This document shows positions 55,096 through 63,723 of a stretch of DNA of 64,000 nt, piece by piece. The notes under the pieces are model-generated. The model was not told the DNA's origin and made no database searches. It saw only the letters and a program-made list of their open reading frames with translations. Positions within the stretch are counted from its first letter, which is position 1, and the number at the start of each line of letters is the position of its first letter. Source of the stretch: Flavobacterium sp. CF108 (GTDB lineage Bacteria > Bacteroidota > Bacteroidia > Flavobacteriales > Flavobacteriaceae); assembly GCF_900129795.1 (NCBI RefSeq), contig NZ_FQWW01000004.1, forward strand, positions 62,001 to 126,000, in the 5' to 3' direction. Both the position numbers and the translations under genes were made by a program.

Positions 55096-55425
55096 TTAAT
55101 GACTTGAAACGAATTTCAACCCAATAATTGAAGCAATTAATGTTGTAAGGAAAAATATTCTCCAAAAGGCTGCCGGTTCTTTAAAAATAAAAATCCCAAC
55201 CAAAACAGTTCCAACTGCTCCAATTCCTGTCCAAACAGCATATGCGGTTCCAATTGGTAACGTTTGTGTTGCTTTATATAATAAAATCATACTGATTGAA
55301 AGACATACAAAAAATCCAGCCATCCAATAAGTTGATGTAATTCCTGTTGTTTCTTTTGCTTTTCCTAGACATGATGCAAATCCCACTTCAAAAAGTCCGG
55401 CAATAATCAATAAAACCCAATTCAT
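55096..55425 (-). CDS. SugE/Gdx-like SMR-family exporter
   Basis: A 109-residue protein with four membrane helices. The essential Glu is in AGLFEVGFA (Glu13). LPIGTAYAVWTGIGAVGTVL is the hallmark of the SugE/Gdx guanidinium-exporter branch rather than EmrE. The partner subunit is not adjacent, so it probably works as a homodimer. The substrate assignment is from the motif only. Confidence 0.85.
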   Translation of the reverse strand: MNWVLLIIAGLFEVGFASCLGKAKETTGITSTYWMAGFFVCLSISMILLYKATQTLPIGTAYAVWTGIGAVGTVLVGIFIFKEPAAFWRIFFLTTLIASIIGLKFVSSH

Positions 55426-55578
55426 TTTCTTTTCATTTTTAAATTAACTGCAAATATGAGAAAACCTAACGACTAAATAGCAAAAAGCAGGAAATTTATC
55501 ACAAAATATTAAGGTGCCGATTTGTGTTAACATTAAGTAAAATACAATCGATTGTTTATGATTTTGAGCAGTTTTCAC

Positions 55579-55586
55579 TACATTTG
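55579..55586 (+). promoter_or_regulatory. -7 box of the MMPL transporter gene
   Basis: A perfect TACATTTG 21 nt before the ATG. Confidence 0.6.
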
Positions 55587-55606
55587 CAACCATTTTTAAA
55601 GATTTT

Positions 55607-57973
55607 ATGAAAAACGCTATTAAAGTTGGGTTCTGGGAGAAATTAGCCCGAATCATACTTAAAAACAGAATCACAATTCTGGTTATCCTTTCTGCTTTAA
55701 CTATTTTCCTTGGTTACCAATGGAAAAACCTTGCCATGACTTATACTGAAGCAAACCTGCTTCCAAAAGATCACATCGCAAACAAAGAATATCAAAAATT
55801 CTTAGACAAGTTTGGTGAAGAAGGAAACCTGGTTGTAATTGGTTTTCAGGATAAAAACTTTTTTACTCCAAAGAATTATGCCGCCTGGAATGAGTTAATG
55901 ACGGGTTTAAAAAAATCTAAAGAAGTTGATTTAGTTGTTTCACTAAACGATTTAAAAAAACTGGAGAAAGATACCGTTAACGAAAAATTCGTTTTAACGC
56001 CATTTATCGATCAAAGTAAAGTTTTAGATCCAGCCTATTTAAAAAGCGTTCAGCACGATTTATTCCATAATTTGCCTTTTTACGAAGGATTATTATTCAA
56101 TAAAGAAAGCGGAAGTGTTCGCTCTGCAATTTACATCAACAAAAAACTGGTAAATACCGCTGAAAGAAAAACTTTTATACTTGAAAACCTGGTTCCGAAA
56201 ATCGATAAATTCGAAAAAACAACCGGAATCGATCTTAAAGTTTCGGGAATGCCATACATCAGAACGATCAATGCAGCTGATATGAAAGGCGAAATTGGTC
56301 TTTTTATCGGTGCGGCTTTATTGACTGTTTCATTGATTTTCTTTTTCTTTTTCCGTTCATTCAGAGCAACCTTTATTTCAATTTGTATTTTAATTGTAGG
56401 GGTAATCTGGTCGTTTGGAACACTTGGATTATTTGGTTATAAAATCACAATTTTAACAGCAATTATTCCACCGCTGATTATCGTTATCGGAATTACAAAC
56501 TGTATTTTCCTAATCAATAAATACCAGCAGGAAATCAAATTACATAATAATCAGGCTAAGGCGCTGCAGCGTGTGATTTCAAAAATTGGGGTTTCGACTT
56601 TAATGACGAATTTAACTACTGCGATTGGTTTTGCTACGTTTATGATTACCGGAAATGATCTGCTTTTTGAATTTGGTCTGGTAACTTCAATCAACGTAAT
56701 TTCTGTTTATTTATTGACACTTTTTATTGTGCCAATTGTATACAGTTTTATGGCATTGCCAAAAGAAAAACATTTATATCATTTAACTAAAACTTATATT
56801 TCAACTTTATTAAATGTGGTTGAAGATGTAGTTAAAACAAAACGCAGATACGTTTATATTGTTTACGGCTTATTTTTGGTTTTCAGCGTAATTGGAGTTT
56901 CACAAATGAAAGTTTCAGGAAGTTTGATTGGTGAAATGCCAAAAAGTGCTTCTTTCTTTAAAGATATTTTATTTTACGAAAAAGAATTTAACGGAGTTAT
57001 GCCGCTTGAAATCATGATTGACACCAAAAAGAAAAAAGGTGTTATGAAGGCTTCGACTATTCGTAAAATGGATGAACTGCAAAATACAATTTCTGAAATT
57101 CCAGAATTGGCAAAACCGGTTTCAATTGTCAATTTGGTTAAATATTCTAAACAGGCTTTCTATAACGGAAACCCTGAATATTATCAATTACCAACTTCAC
57201 AGGAACAGACTTTTATTTTGAGTTACGCTAAAAATGCGACCAAAAACAGCAAAGAAAATTTAATGAAAGCTTACGTTGATTCGACTGGACAATATGCCCG
57301 AATCACGACTTTCATGAAAGATATTGGAACGGATGAAATGGCAAAAGTGGAGAAAAAACTGCACAGCAAAATTGATGAAATTTTCCCAAAAGATCGTTTT
57401 GAAGTTACCGTTACCGGAAAAGCATTGGTTTTCCAAAAAGGAACTTCGTATTTGGTTGAAAACTTAATCGAGTCATTAATCTTCGCGATTTTAACGATTG
57501 CAATTCTGATTTTATATTTATTCCGTTCATTCAAAATGGTAATGGCTTCGGTAATTACAAATATTTTACCGCTTTGTATTACATCAGGATTAATGGGCTA
57601 TTTTGGGATTCCGTTAAAACCTTCGACAATTTTGGTATTTAGTATCGCCTTCGGAATTTCGGTTGATAATGCGATTCAGTTTATGGCGAAGTATAGACAT
57701 GACTTGCTTCAAAGCGGCGGAAAAGTTAAAAAATCTGTTTTCAGTGCTTTAAGAGAAACTGGAATTAGTACTTTTTATACTTCTGTAGTTTTGATTTTAG
57801 GTTTTGCGACTTTTACATTATCAAGCTTTAGCGGAACCATTGCACTTGGAGGATTAATTTCTTGTACTTTGGCTTTTGCAATGTTTGCGAATTTAGTTGT
57901 ACTGCCTTCGCTGGTTTTGACTTTTGAGAAGAAGAAAACTAAGAAAGAGGAATTAGAGAATTTGGATAAATAA
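55607..57973 (+). CDS. MMPL/RND-family transporter
   Basis: A 788-residue protein with two similar halves, each of six membrane helices, matching the MMPL/RND-superfamily of lipid or hydrophobic-compound exporters. The first helix is at about residues 20-37, a large periplasmic loop follows (about 45-220), and conserved GDD-like/ISVDNAIQF motifs appear in helices of each half (FGISVDNAIQFMAKYR near 690). No adaptor or outer-membrane channel gene is adjacent. The substrate is unknown. Confidence 0.87.
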   Translation: MKNAIKVGFWEKLARIILKNRITILVILSALTIFLGYQWKNLAMTYTEANLLPKDHIANKEYQKFLDKFGEEGNLVVIGFQDKNFFTPKNYAAWNELMTGLKKSKEVDLVVSLNDLKKLEKDTVNEKFVLTPFIDQSKVLDPAYLKSVQHDLFHNLPFYEGLLFNKESGSVRSAIYINKKLVNTAERKTFILENLVPKIDKFEKTTGIDLKVSGMPYIRTINAADMKGEIGLFIGAALLTVSLIFFFFFRSFRATFISICILIVGVIWSFGTLGLFGYKITILTAIIPPLIIVIGITNCIFLINKYQQEIKLHNNQAKALQRVISKIGVSTLMTNLTTAIGFATFMITGNDLLFEFGLVTSINVISVYLLTLFIVPIVYSFMALPKEKHLYHLTKTYISTLLNVVEDVVKTKRRYVYIVYGLFLVFSVIGVSQMKVSGSLIGEMPKSASFFKDILFYEKEFNGVMPLEIMIDTKKKKGVMKASTIRKMDELQNTISEIPELAKPVSIVNLVKYSKQAFYNGNPEYYQLPTSQEQTFILSYAKNATKNSKENLMKAYVDSTGQYARITTFMKDIGTDEMAKVEKKLHSKIDEIFPKDRFEVTVTGKALVFQKGTSYLVENLIESLIFAILTIAILILYLFRSFKMVMASVITNILPLCITSGLMGYFGIPLKPSTILVFSIAFGISVDNAIQFMAKYRHDLLQSGGKVKKSVFSALRETGISTFYTSVVLILGFATFTLSSFSGTIALGGLISCTLAFAMFANLVVLPSLVLTFEKKKTKKEELENLDK

Positions 57974-58156
57974 GGTTTTTTCTTTTTCGCCACGAATTTC
58001 ACGAATTGGCACGAATTCTTTTATACGCAACGTTAAGTCTTTGCGAGGAACGAAGCAATCTCATTTGCCAGATCAAGTCTTATATTTTATCGTAGTGAGG
58101 CTGCTTCGTTCTTCATAATGACAAAAATTAAGAAATAAAAAAGGTCTCATGCAACT

Positions 58157-58241
58157 GAGTGCCCTAGCCCTGATAGAAGCGGCATCCTTTTTCTTGCTCC
58201 TTTAGCAAGAAAAAGATATAGCGGATAGCAGGAAACAGCTT
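58157..58241 (+). ncRNA. Hairpin-bearing module upstream of asnS, candidate structured element
   Basis: A 12-bp perfect stem CTTTTTCTTGCT / AGCAAGAAAAAG (58187-58198 and 58204-58215) with loop CCTTT, extended by ATC/GAT, is framed by flanks such as CCCTAGCCCTGATAGAAGC and GATATAGCGGATAGCAGG. From memory, the flanking words recur in other Flavobacterium genomes; whether it is transcribed is not known. Confidence 0.35.
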
Positions 58242-58262
58242 CAAAAATTAATTATTATCGTT

Positions 58263-58270
58263 TATATTTG
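58263..58270 (+). promoter_or_regulatory. -7 box of asnS
   Basis: A perfect TATATTTG 67 nt upstream of the ATG, with ATCTAAAAT leader repeats in between. Confidence 0.65.
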
Positions 58271-58337
58271 CAATTCGATATAAAAAACACTGATTTTATT
58301 TTAAACTAAAATCAGAAATCTAAAATCTAAAATTAAA

Positions 58338-59783
58338 ATGAAACACACAAAGGTTAAAGACTTATTAAACAGTACGACGACGCTACAGGAAGTGAATGCA
58401 AAAGGATGGGTGAGAACTTTTAGAAATAATCAGTTCATCGCGCTTAATGACGGTTCTACCATTAATAATATACAATGTGTTGTTGATTTTGAAAATACAC
58501 CGGAAGAGACTTTAAAAAGAATCACAACTGGAGCTGCGGTTTCTGTATTTGGAACTTTGGTTGAAAGTAAAGGTGCGGGTCAGAAATACGAAATTCAGGT
58601 TACAAAATTGGAAATTCTTGGAGATTCTGATCCTGAAAAATTCCCAATGCAGCCTAAAAAACATACTTTAGAATTTTTAAGAGAAAAAGCACATTTACGT
58701 GTACGTACAAATGCTTTTGGAGCAATTATGCGTGTGCGTTCGGTATTGTCTTATGCAGTTCACAAATATTTTCAAGACAAAGGTTTTGTTTACGTAAATA
58801 CGCCAATTATTACCGGAGCTGATGCTGAAGGTGCTGGAGAAATGTTTCAGGTAACATCTTTACCATTAGATAATCTTCCAAAAAATGAAGAAGGAAACAT
58901 TGATTTCAAAAAAGATTTCTTTGGAAAACATACGAACTTAACAGTTTCGGGACAATTAGAAGGTGAAACTTTTGCTATGGCTTTGGGTCAGATTTATACT
59001 TTTGGACCAACTTTTAGAGCTGAAAATTCAAACACTTCTCGTCACTTGGCAGAGTTTTGGATGATCGAGCCGGAAGTTGCTTTCAACGATCTTGATGACA
59101 ACATGGATTTGGCTGAAGATTTTATTCAGTATGTAATTAAATATGCTTTAGACAACTGTAAAGACGATTTGGCTTTCTTAGAAGGAAGACTTCTTGAAGA
59201 AGAAAAATCAAAACCACAGGCAGACAGAAGCGAAATGGCTTTGTTAGAAAAATTGAACTTCGTTTTAGAGAACAACTTCAAACGTGTTTCTTATACGGAA
59301 GCAATTGATATTTTAAGAGATTCAACTCCAAATAAAAAGAAGAAATTCCAATATATCATCAACGAATGGGGAGCTGATTTACAGTCAGAACACGAGCGTT
59401 ACTTAGTTGAAAAACACTTTAAATGTCCGGTAATTTTATTTGATTACCCAGCAAACATTAAAGCGTTTTACATGCGTTTGAACGACAACACGGAGCCAGG
59501 AAGAGAAACAGTTCGCGCAATGGACATCCTTTTCCCTGGAATTGGAGAAATCGTTGGTGGTTCTGAAAGAGAAGAGCGTTACGATGTTTTGGTTGAAAAA
59601 ATGAAAGCTTTAGAAATCGACGAAGAAGAATTATACTGGTATTTAGACACCAGAAGATTTGGTTCTGCAACTCACGCAGGTTTCGGTTTAGGATTTGAGC
59701 GTTTGGTATTGTTTGTAACTGGAATGACAAACATTAGAGACGTAATTCCTTTCCCAAGAACTCCTGGAAGTGCAGAGTTCTAA
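58338..59783 (+). CDS. asnS: Asparaginyl-tRNA synthetase
   Basis: A 481-residue class II synthetase. It has an N-terminal OB-fold (about 15-105), motif 2 [21 protein letters not shown], and motif 3 [12 protein letters not shown] near the C-terminus. The [18 protein letters not shown] context and the absence of an aspartyl-specific insertion support Asn rather than Asp. ATCTAAAAT repeats precede its start. Confidence 0.94.
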   Translation: MKHTKVKDLLNSTTTLQEVNAKGWVRTFRNNQFIALNDGSTINNIQCVVDFENTPEETLKRITTGAAVSVFGTLVESKGAGQKYEIQVTKLEILGDSDPEKFPMQPKKHTLEFLREKAHLRVRTNAFGAIMRVRSVLSYAVHKYFQDKGFVYVNTPIITGADAEGAGEMFQVTSLPLDNLPKNEEGNIDFKKDFFGKHTNLTVSGQLEGETFAMALGQIYTFGPTFRAENSNTSRHLAEFWMIEPEVAFNDLDDNMDLAEDFIQYVIKYALDNCKDDLAFLEGRLLEEEKSKPQADRSEMALLEKLNFVLENNFKRVSYTEAIDILRDSTPNKKKKFQYIINEWGADLQSEHERYLVEKHFKCPVILFDYPANIKAFYMRLNDNTEPGRETVRAMDILFPGIGEIVGGSEREERYDVLVEKMKALEIDEEELYWYLDTRRFGSATHAGFGLGFERLVLFVTGMTNIRDVIPFPRTPGSAEF

Positions 59784-59791
59784 GAAATAAA

Positions 59792-59977
59792 GTTTTTGCC
59801 ACAAAGGCACAAAGACGCTAAGTTTATTTTTAAATAACTGATTAAAGACACAAATAAATTAAAATAATACCACGAAGACACAAAATCTCAAAGTATTGTT
59901 TTATTATTTAGTTAAGATTTAAAAACTTTAAAAAAACCTTTGCGCCTTTGCGTCTTCGTGGCAAAACCCAAAAAAAT
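59792..59977. repeat. Inverted repeat before the GxxExxY gene
   Basis: TTTTGCCACAAAGGCACAAAG at the left (59792-59812) and its imperfect complement CTTTGCGCCTTTGCGTCTTC near 59938-59957 flank an AT-rich centre that contains a second CACGAAGACACAAA segment. The gene begins 12-15 nt after the right arm. Confidence 0.7.
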
Positions 59978-60373
59978 ATGCTCTCTGAAAGAACGGAAGA
60001 AATTGGAAAAATAATTGTAAACTCGGCATTTAAGGTTCATAAACAACTTGGACCTGGATTATTAGAAAGAGTTTATGAAGTTTGTTTAGCCCATGAAATT
60101 ACAAAAGCTGGTCTTAATGTAAAACGCCAAATTGATATTCCCATTTTTTATGATGGAATTGAATTTAGCGAAGGATTAAGATTAGATTTACTAATTGAAG
60201 ATTCTATAATTATAGAAATAAAAGCGGTTGAACAAATAAATCCGGTTTGGGAAGCACAAATTATAAGTCAATTAAAATTGCTGAATAAAGATTTAGGCTT
60301 TTTAATTAATTTCAATGTATCACTAATTAAAAGCGGTATCAGAAGATTTATAAATACAAAACGAGAGTATTAA
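59978..60373 (+). CDS. GxxExxY family protein
   Basis: A 131-residue protein. The start at ATG 59978 removes ten residues that come from the repeat. The family motif G27-L-L-E30-R-V-Y33 (GLLERVY) is present, with LRLDLLIEDSIIIEIKA in the PD-(D/E)xK-like fold position. No catalytic activity is established. It is a nuclease-like family often found in repeat-rich contexts; here both flanks are CTTTGCGCC-family repeats. Confidence 0.82.
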   Translation: MLSERTEEIGKIIVNSAFKVHKQLGPGLLERVYEVCLAHEITKAGLNVKRQIDIPIFYDGIEFSEGLRLDLLIEDSIIIEIKAVEQINPVWEAQIISQLKLLNKDLGFLINFNVSLIKSGIRRFINTKREY

Positions 60374-60404
60374 ACATTTTAAGTTAGCGCCTTAATGGCA
60401 AAAA

Positions 60405-60477
60405 TAAAACCATTGTGTCTTTGTGACTTCGTGGCTAAAACAAAAAAACTTTGCGCCTTCGCGTCTTAGTGGCTAAA
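60405..60477. repeat. Repeat arm after the GxxExxY gene
   Basis: CATTGTGTCTTTGTGACTTC and AACTTTGCGCCTTCGCGTC, the same word family as the upstream arm, lie between the gene and rpoN. Confidence 0.65.
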
Positions 60478-60493
60478 AAAGTAGTGCCTTATC

Positions 60494-61954
60494 ATGCTAA
60501 AGCAATTTTTAAATTTAAAATTATCCCAAAAATTATCTCCACAGCAAATTCAGCTGATGAAGTTAATTCAATTGCCTACGCAAGCTTTTGAACAGCGTTT
60601 ATTAGAAGAAATGAACGAAAATCCGGCTCTTGAAGCTGGAAAAGAAGAAGAATACGAAGCGGATGAATTCGCAAATGAAGACTACGACGATTATGATGAT
60701 GCAGAATCTGACAGAATCGAAGCAGACGACATTAACATTGACGAATACTTAAGCGACGACGATACTCCAGATTACAAAACTCAGGTTAACAATTATAGTG
60801 ATGATGAAGAACGCGAAACGCCTTTTGCTTCGCCAATTAGTTTTCATCAGGATTTAATCAATCAGCTGAATACTTTTATTTTGAACGATGAAGAACGCGA
60901 AATCGCGGAGTTTCTTGTGGGAAGTATTGACGATATGGGTTATATCCGCAGAAGCGTTCCGGATATTGTAGATGATATGGCTTTTACTCAGGGAATTTAC
61001 ACTGATGAAGCAATGGTCGAAAAAATGCTTCATGTCATTCACGAACTTGAACCTTCGGGAGTTGGAGCACGTGATTTACAGGAATGTTTATTATTACAAT
61101 TAAAGCACAAAACACCAACCGAATATGTTGATTTAGCGATCGATATTATCGAAAATCAGTTTGATGCTTTTACGAAGAAACATTACGACAAATTATTACA
61201 GAAATACAGTGTTTCGAACGAACAGCTTAAAAAAGCGATTCACGAAATTGAAAGACTGAACCCAAAACCGGGCGGTTCTTTTACAGGCAATAATAAAGTT
61301 ACAGAAAATATAGTTCCGGATTTTGCTATCAGAATTGTAGATGGAGAATTAGAACTGACTTTAAACGGACGAAATGCTCCTTCTTTGCACGTTTCTAAAG
61401 ATTATCAGGAAATGATGCAGACTTATAAAGATTCTCGTGATAAATCGTCGGCGCAAAAAGATGCTGTTCAGTTTATCAAACAAAAACTGGATTCGGCTAA
61501 ATGGTTTATTGACGCGATTAGACAACGTCAGGAAACGCTTTTTGTAACGATGAATGCGATTATGCATTATCAGGAAGAATTTTTCTTAGATGGTGACGAA
61601 ACGAAACTAAAACCAATGATCTTAAAAGACATTGCCGATATGGTTGGTTTGGATATTTCGACGATTTCGCGTGTTGCTAACAGTAAATATGTTGAAACGC
61701 CATACGGAACAAAGCTTATCAAAGAATTTTTCTCTGAAGCGATGAAAAATGATCAGGGTGAAGATGTTTCGACTTTAGAAATCAAAAAGATCCTGAAGAA
61801 TACCATTGAAGAAGAAGACAAAAGAAAACCGCTTCCAGACGATCAATTGGCCGAAATATTAAAAGAAAAAGGGTATCCAATTGCAAGAAGAACAATTGCT
61901 AAATACCGTGAACAGCTTGATATTCCGGTTGCGAGAATGAGAAAGAAAATTTAG
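60494..61954 (+). CDS. rpoN: RNA polymerase sigma-54 factor
   Basis: A 486-residue factor. The N-terminal activator-interaction region has PQQIQLMKLIQLPTQAFEQ. An acidic region follows (EEYEADEFANEDYDDYD). The core- and DNA-binding parts and the RpoN box ARRTIAKYREQLDIP near the C-terminus are all present. No sigma-54 activator gene is in the window. Confidence 0.95.
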   Translation: MLKQFLNLKLSQKLSPQQIQLMKLIQLPTQAFEQRLLEEMNENPALEAGKEEEYEADEFANEDYDDYDDAESDRIEADDINIDEYLSDDDTPDYKTQVNNYSDDEERETPFASPISFHQDLINQLNTFILNDEEREIAEFLVGSIDDMGYIRRSVPDIVDDMAFTQGIYTDEAMVEKMLHVIHELEPSGVGARDLQECLLLQLKHKTPTEYVDLAIDIIENQFDAFTKKHYDKLLQKYSVSNEQLKKAIHEIERLNPKPGGSFTGNNKVTENIVPDFAIRIVDGELELTLNGRNAPSLHVSKDYQEMMQTYKDSRDKSSAQKDAVQFIKQKLDSAKWFIDAIRQRQETLFVTMNAIMHYQEEFFLDGDETKLKPMILKDIADMVGLDISTISRVANSKYVETPYGTKLIKEFFSEAMKNDQGEDVSTLEIKKILKNTIEEEDKRKPLPDDQLAEILKEKGYPIARRTIAKYREQLDIPVARMRKKI

Positions 61955-61968
61955 GTTTTTCTTTTTAA

Positions 61969-61997
61969 ACCATATAAGAAATATAAGTTCATTTAAA
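61969..61997 (+). repeat. Single half of the 29-bp inverted-repeat arm
   Basis: ACCATATAAGAAATATAAG then TTCATTTAAA; it matches the left arm at 15799 except for two bases (GT to AA). No partner half is present nearby. Confidence 0.8.
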
Positions 61998-62001
61998 ATA
62001 T

Positions 62002-62034
62002 AAACCCCGATAGATTTTAAATCTATCGGGGTTT
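62002..62034 (+). terminator. Long perfect palindrome after rpoN, terminator-like
   Basis: AAACCCCGATAGATTT and its exact complement, centre T. It is GC-rich near the base of the stem and ends in GTTTATTG. Confidence 0.65.
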
Positions 62035-62169
62035 ATTGTTATTTCCACATAATGTCAAACCGGATTAAAATCCGGCCCTACAATATAGCTCGAGCCGAAG
62101 GCTCTTTTGTAGTTCCAAAGGAACGAATTATTTTGTAGAGCTGGACTTCAGTCCAGTTTACATCAATTG

Positions 62170-62353
62170 ATATTCCGTAGGAATATTTGATCGGTAGAAA
62201 AAAAATATTAACGTGTTTGAATTGTGTCCTGTAAGGGCCCTTGTTATTACGCAATTAAACACGAAATGTATTATTCGATTAATCAAACGTTCCTACGGAA
62301 CGTATACCTCACAAACCAAATATTTTTCTACCAATGAAACATTCCCACGGAAT
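62170..62353. repeat. REPIN-like inverted pair of REP elements
   Basis: The left unit ATATTCCGTAGGAATATTTG (62170-) followed by ATCGGTAGAAAAA, and the right unit, which on the opposite strand reads CATTCCGTGGGAATGTTTC followed by ATTGGTAGAAAAA, face each other. An inner inverted pair CGTGTTTGAATTG / CAATTAAACACG lies between them (62212-62263). Confidence 0.7.
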
Positions 62354-62376
62354 GAATAACTTCTTTTAAAAACAAC

Positions 62377-62410
62377 AAACCCGACAGGTTTTTAAAAACC
62401 TGTCGGGTTT
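62377..62410. terminator. Second copy of the AAACCCGACAGG palindrome
   Basis: Same 15-bp arms as at 32274-32306, with one extra T between. It precedes the convergent hypothetical gene's end. Confidence 0.7.
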
Positions 62411-62431
62411 GCCAACTAGTAAAAGTTTAAA

Positions 62432-62851
62432 TTATTTATACTGATCCGGTAATATTTTCACCGTAAACAAGAATCCCTTCTTTTTATCGCTATAACTATA
62501 AATCAAAGTATAATCATTGTCTCTAAAAACCTGAAGTCCTGGATTTGCTTTTGCTGTACTTAAAAGACTTTTCTCAATTTCGTCCTGTATAACATTAACC
62601 TCAGCAACGTCTTTTTCTACATTTAGCAATGTCAAATTATACTGAACAACCCTTTCTTTATGCAAACTAACACTGTCTAAACGAATGCCTTCCTGAATTT
62701 TTAACGGACAGCTTTTATTATATTTTTCAACTAATTCTGTTATTTCAGTATTTACCTCATCTGCTTTTTCAGAAAGAAAAAATTGAAAAAAAACAGCTAA
62801 AGCCACCGCAATTCCAATCACAACTAATAGTAAGATATTTTGTTTTCTCAT
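62432..62851 (-). CDS. Hypothetical protein with N-terminal membrane anchor
   Basis: A 139-residue protein: a single N-terminal hydrophobic helix (about 7-26) followed by a soluble domain with VEKYNKSCPLKIQEGIRLDS and LYNLTL-like segments. It is not recognised. Topology suggests a periplasmic domain on a membrane anchor. It is separated from thymidine kinase by 46 nt and could share its transcript. Confidence 0.55.
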   Translation of the reverse strand: MRKQNILLLVVIGIAVALAVFFQFFLSEKADEVNTEITELVEKYNKSCPLKIQEGIRLDSVSLHKERVVQYNLTLLNVEKDVAEVNVIQDEIEKSLLSTAKANPGLQVFRDNDYTLIYSYSDKKKGFLFTVKILPDQYK

Positions 62852-62897
62852 ACTTTGCTTTTCTTGAATTGGTTATTAAAGTTAAATAGAATTTAAT

Positions 62898-63488
62898 TTA
62901 TTTTTCCTGATTTTTTTTCATTGCTTTAAAATAGGCAGCGCGGCTCAATGGCTCGTATTCTTCAGTTTCACCAAGCATTACCAATTTGTCATTATCCGTT
63001 TTACGGAAGCTGTAATTCGCAAGATTTCCGGTTCTGGTGCAAACGGCATGAACTTTCGTTACATATTCGGCAGTTGCCATAAGTGCCGGCATTGGCCCAA
63101 AAGGATTTCCCTTAAAATCCATATCAAGACCTGCAACTATCACGCGAATTCCCTGATTGGCAAGATCATTACAAATAGTAACAATTTCATCATCAAAAAA
63201 CTGAGCTTCGTCAATACCAATAACGTCACAGCCTTGTGCTAAAATAGCAATATTGGCCGCAGCTGGAACTGGCGTAGAACGAATTTCGTTGGCATCGTGC
63301 GATACAACCATTTCGTCATGATAACGAGTATCAATAGCGGGTTTAAAAATTTCGACTCTTTGTTTGGCAAACTGGGCGCGTTTTAATCTGCGGATTAATT
63401 CCTCGGTTTTACCCGAAAACATTGATCCACAAATAACTTCAATCCAACCAAATTGTTCTTTGTGATTTACTGTATTTTCGAGAAACAT
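62898..63488 (-). CDS. tdk: Thymidine kinase (type II)
   Basis: A 196-residue kinase phosphorylating thymidine. The start [19 protein letters not shown] is preferred; a longer frame starts 93 nt upstream without a kinase-like N-terminus. Walker [12 protein letters not shown] and GIDEAQFF are conserved. The zinc-site cysteines of classical type II kinases are not both present: AVCTRTG keeps one Cys, and [10 protein letters not shown] has none, so the zinc ribbon is probably lost, as may be usual in this group. Confidence 0.92.
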   Translation of the reverse strand: MFLENTVNHKEQFGWIEVICGSMFSGKTEELIRRLKRAQFAKQRVEIFKPAIDTRYHDEMVVSHDANEIRSTPVPAAANIAILAQGCDVIGIDEAQFFDDEIVTICNDLANQGIRVIVAGLDMDFKGNPFGPMPALMATAEYVTKVHAVCTRTGNLANYSFRKTDNDKLVMLGETEEYEPLSRAAYFKAMKKNQEK

Positions 63489-63723
63489 TTTGTATTTTTC
63501 TGCCTTTAAAAATGAATAGTTTTTATTACTTTGTACTGGTAATAAATCGACGTAAAAATGTGCTGTTTTACATTTTTTCAAAAGTAGAAAATTTTTATCA
63601 AATCAGGGATTGGCAGACGCTTATTAACAGAAATAAAAAAATATCTATCAGATTTCCTTAAGAATAAAGACATTCAGACATCAAATACACTAAAATACCT
63701 TATTCACTATAATTTCAACAGTT

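Larger units (their letters stand above)
57974..58337. repeat. Repeat cluster and structured hairpin upstream of asnS
   Basis: Contains a CACGAATTTCACGAATTGG run (57992-58010), an imperfect GCGAGGAACGAAGCAATC inverted repeat (58037-58125), a hairpin module at 58157-58241 described separately, and the asnS -7 box at 58263. No ORF was seen. Confidence 0.75.
61955..62431. repeat. Repeat cluster downstream of rpoN
   Basis: In order: a half-copy of the 15799 element's arm (61969-61997), a 33-bp palindrome AAACCCCGATAGATTT... (62002-62034), then several short hairpins (62060-62075, 62092-62104, 62112-62124, 62141-62156, 62170-62186, 62288-62302, 62341-62353), and an AAACCCGACAGG palindrome (62377-62410). 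No ORF was seen. Confidence 0.85.

Noticed and set aside
55444..55674. A 76-codon reverse-strand frame between the SMR and MMPL genes
   Set aside because: It covers the MMPL promoter and start and has no recognisable features.
62170..62302. A CRISPR-like array from the repeated short palindromes after rpoN
   Set aside because: Spacing is irregular and the units differ from each other; REP/REPIN organisation fits better.
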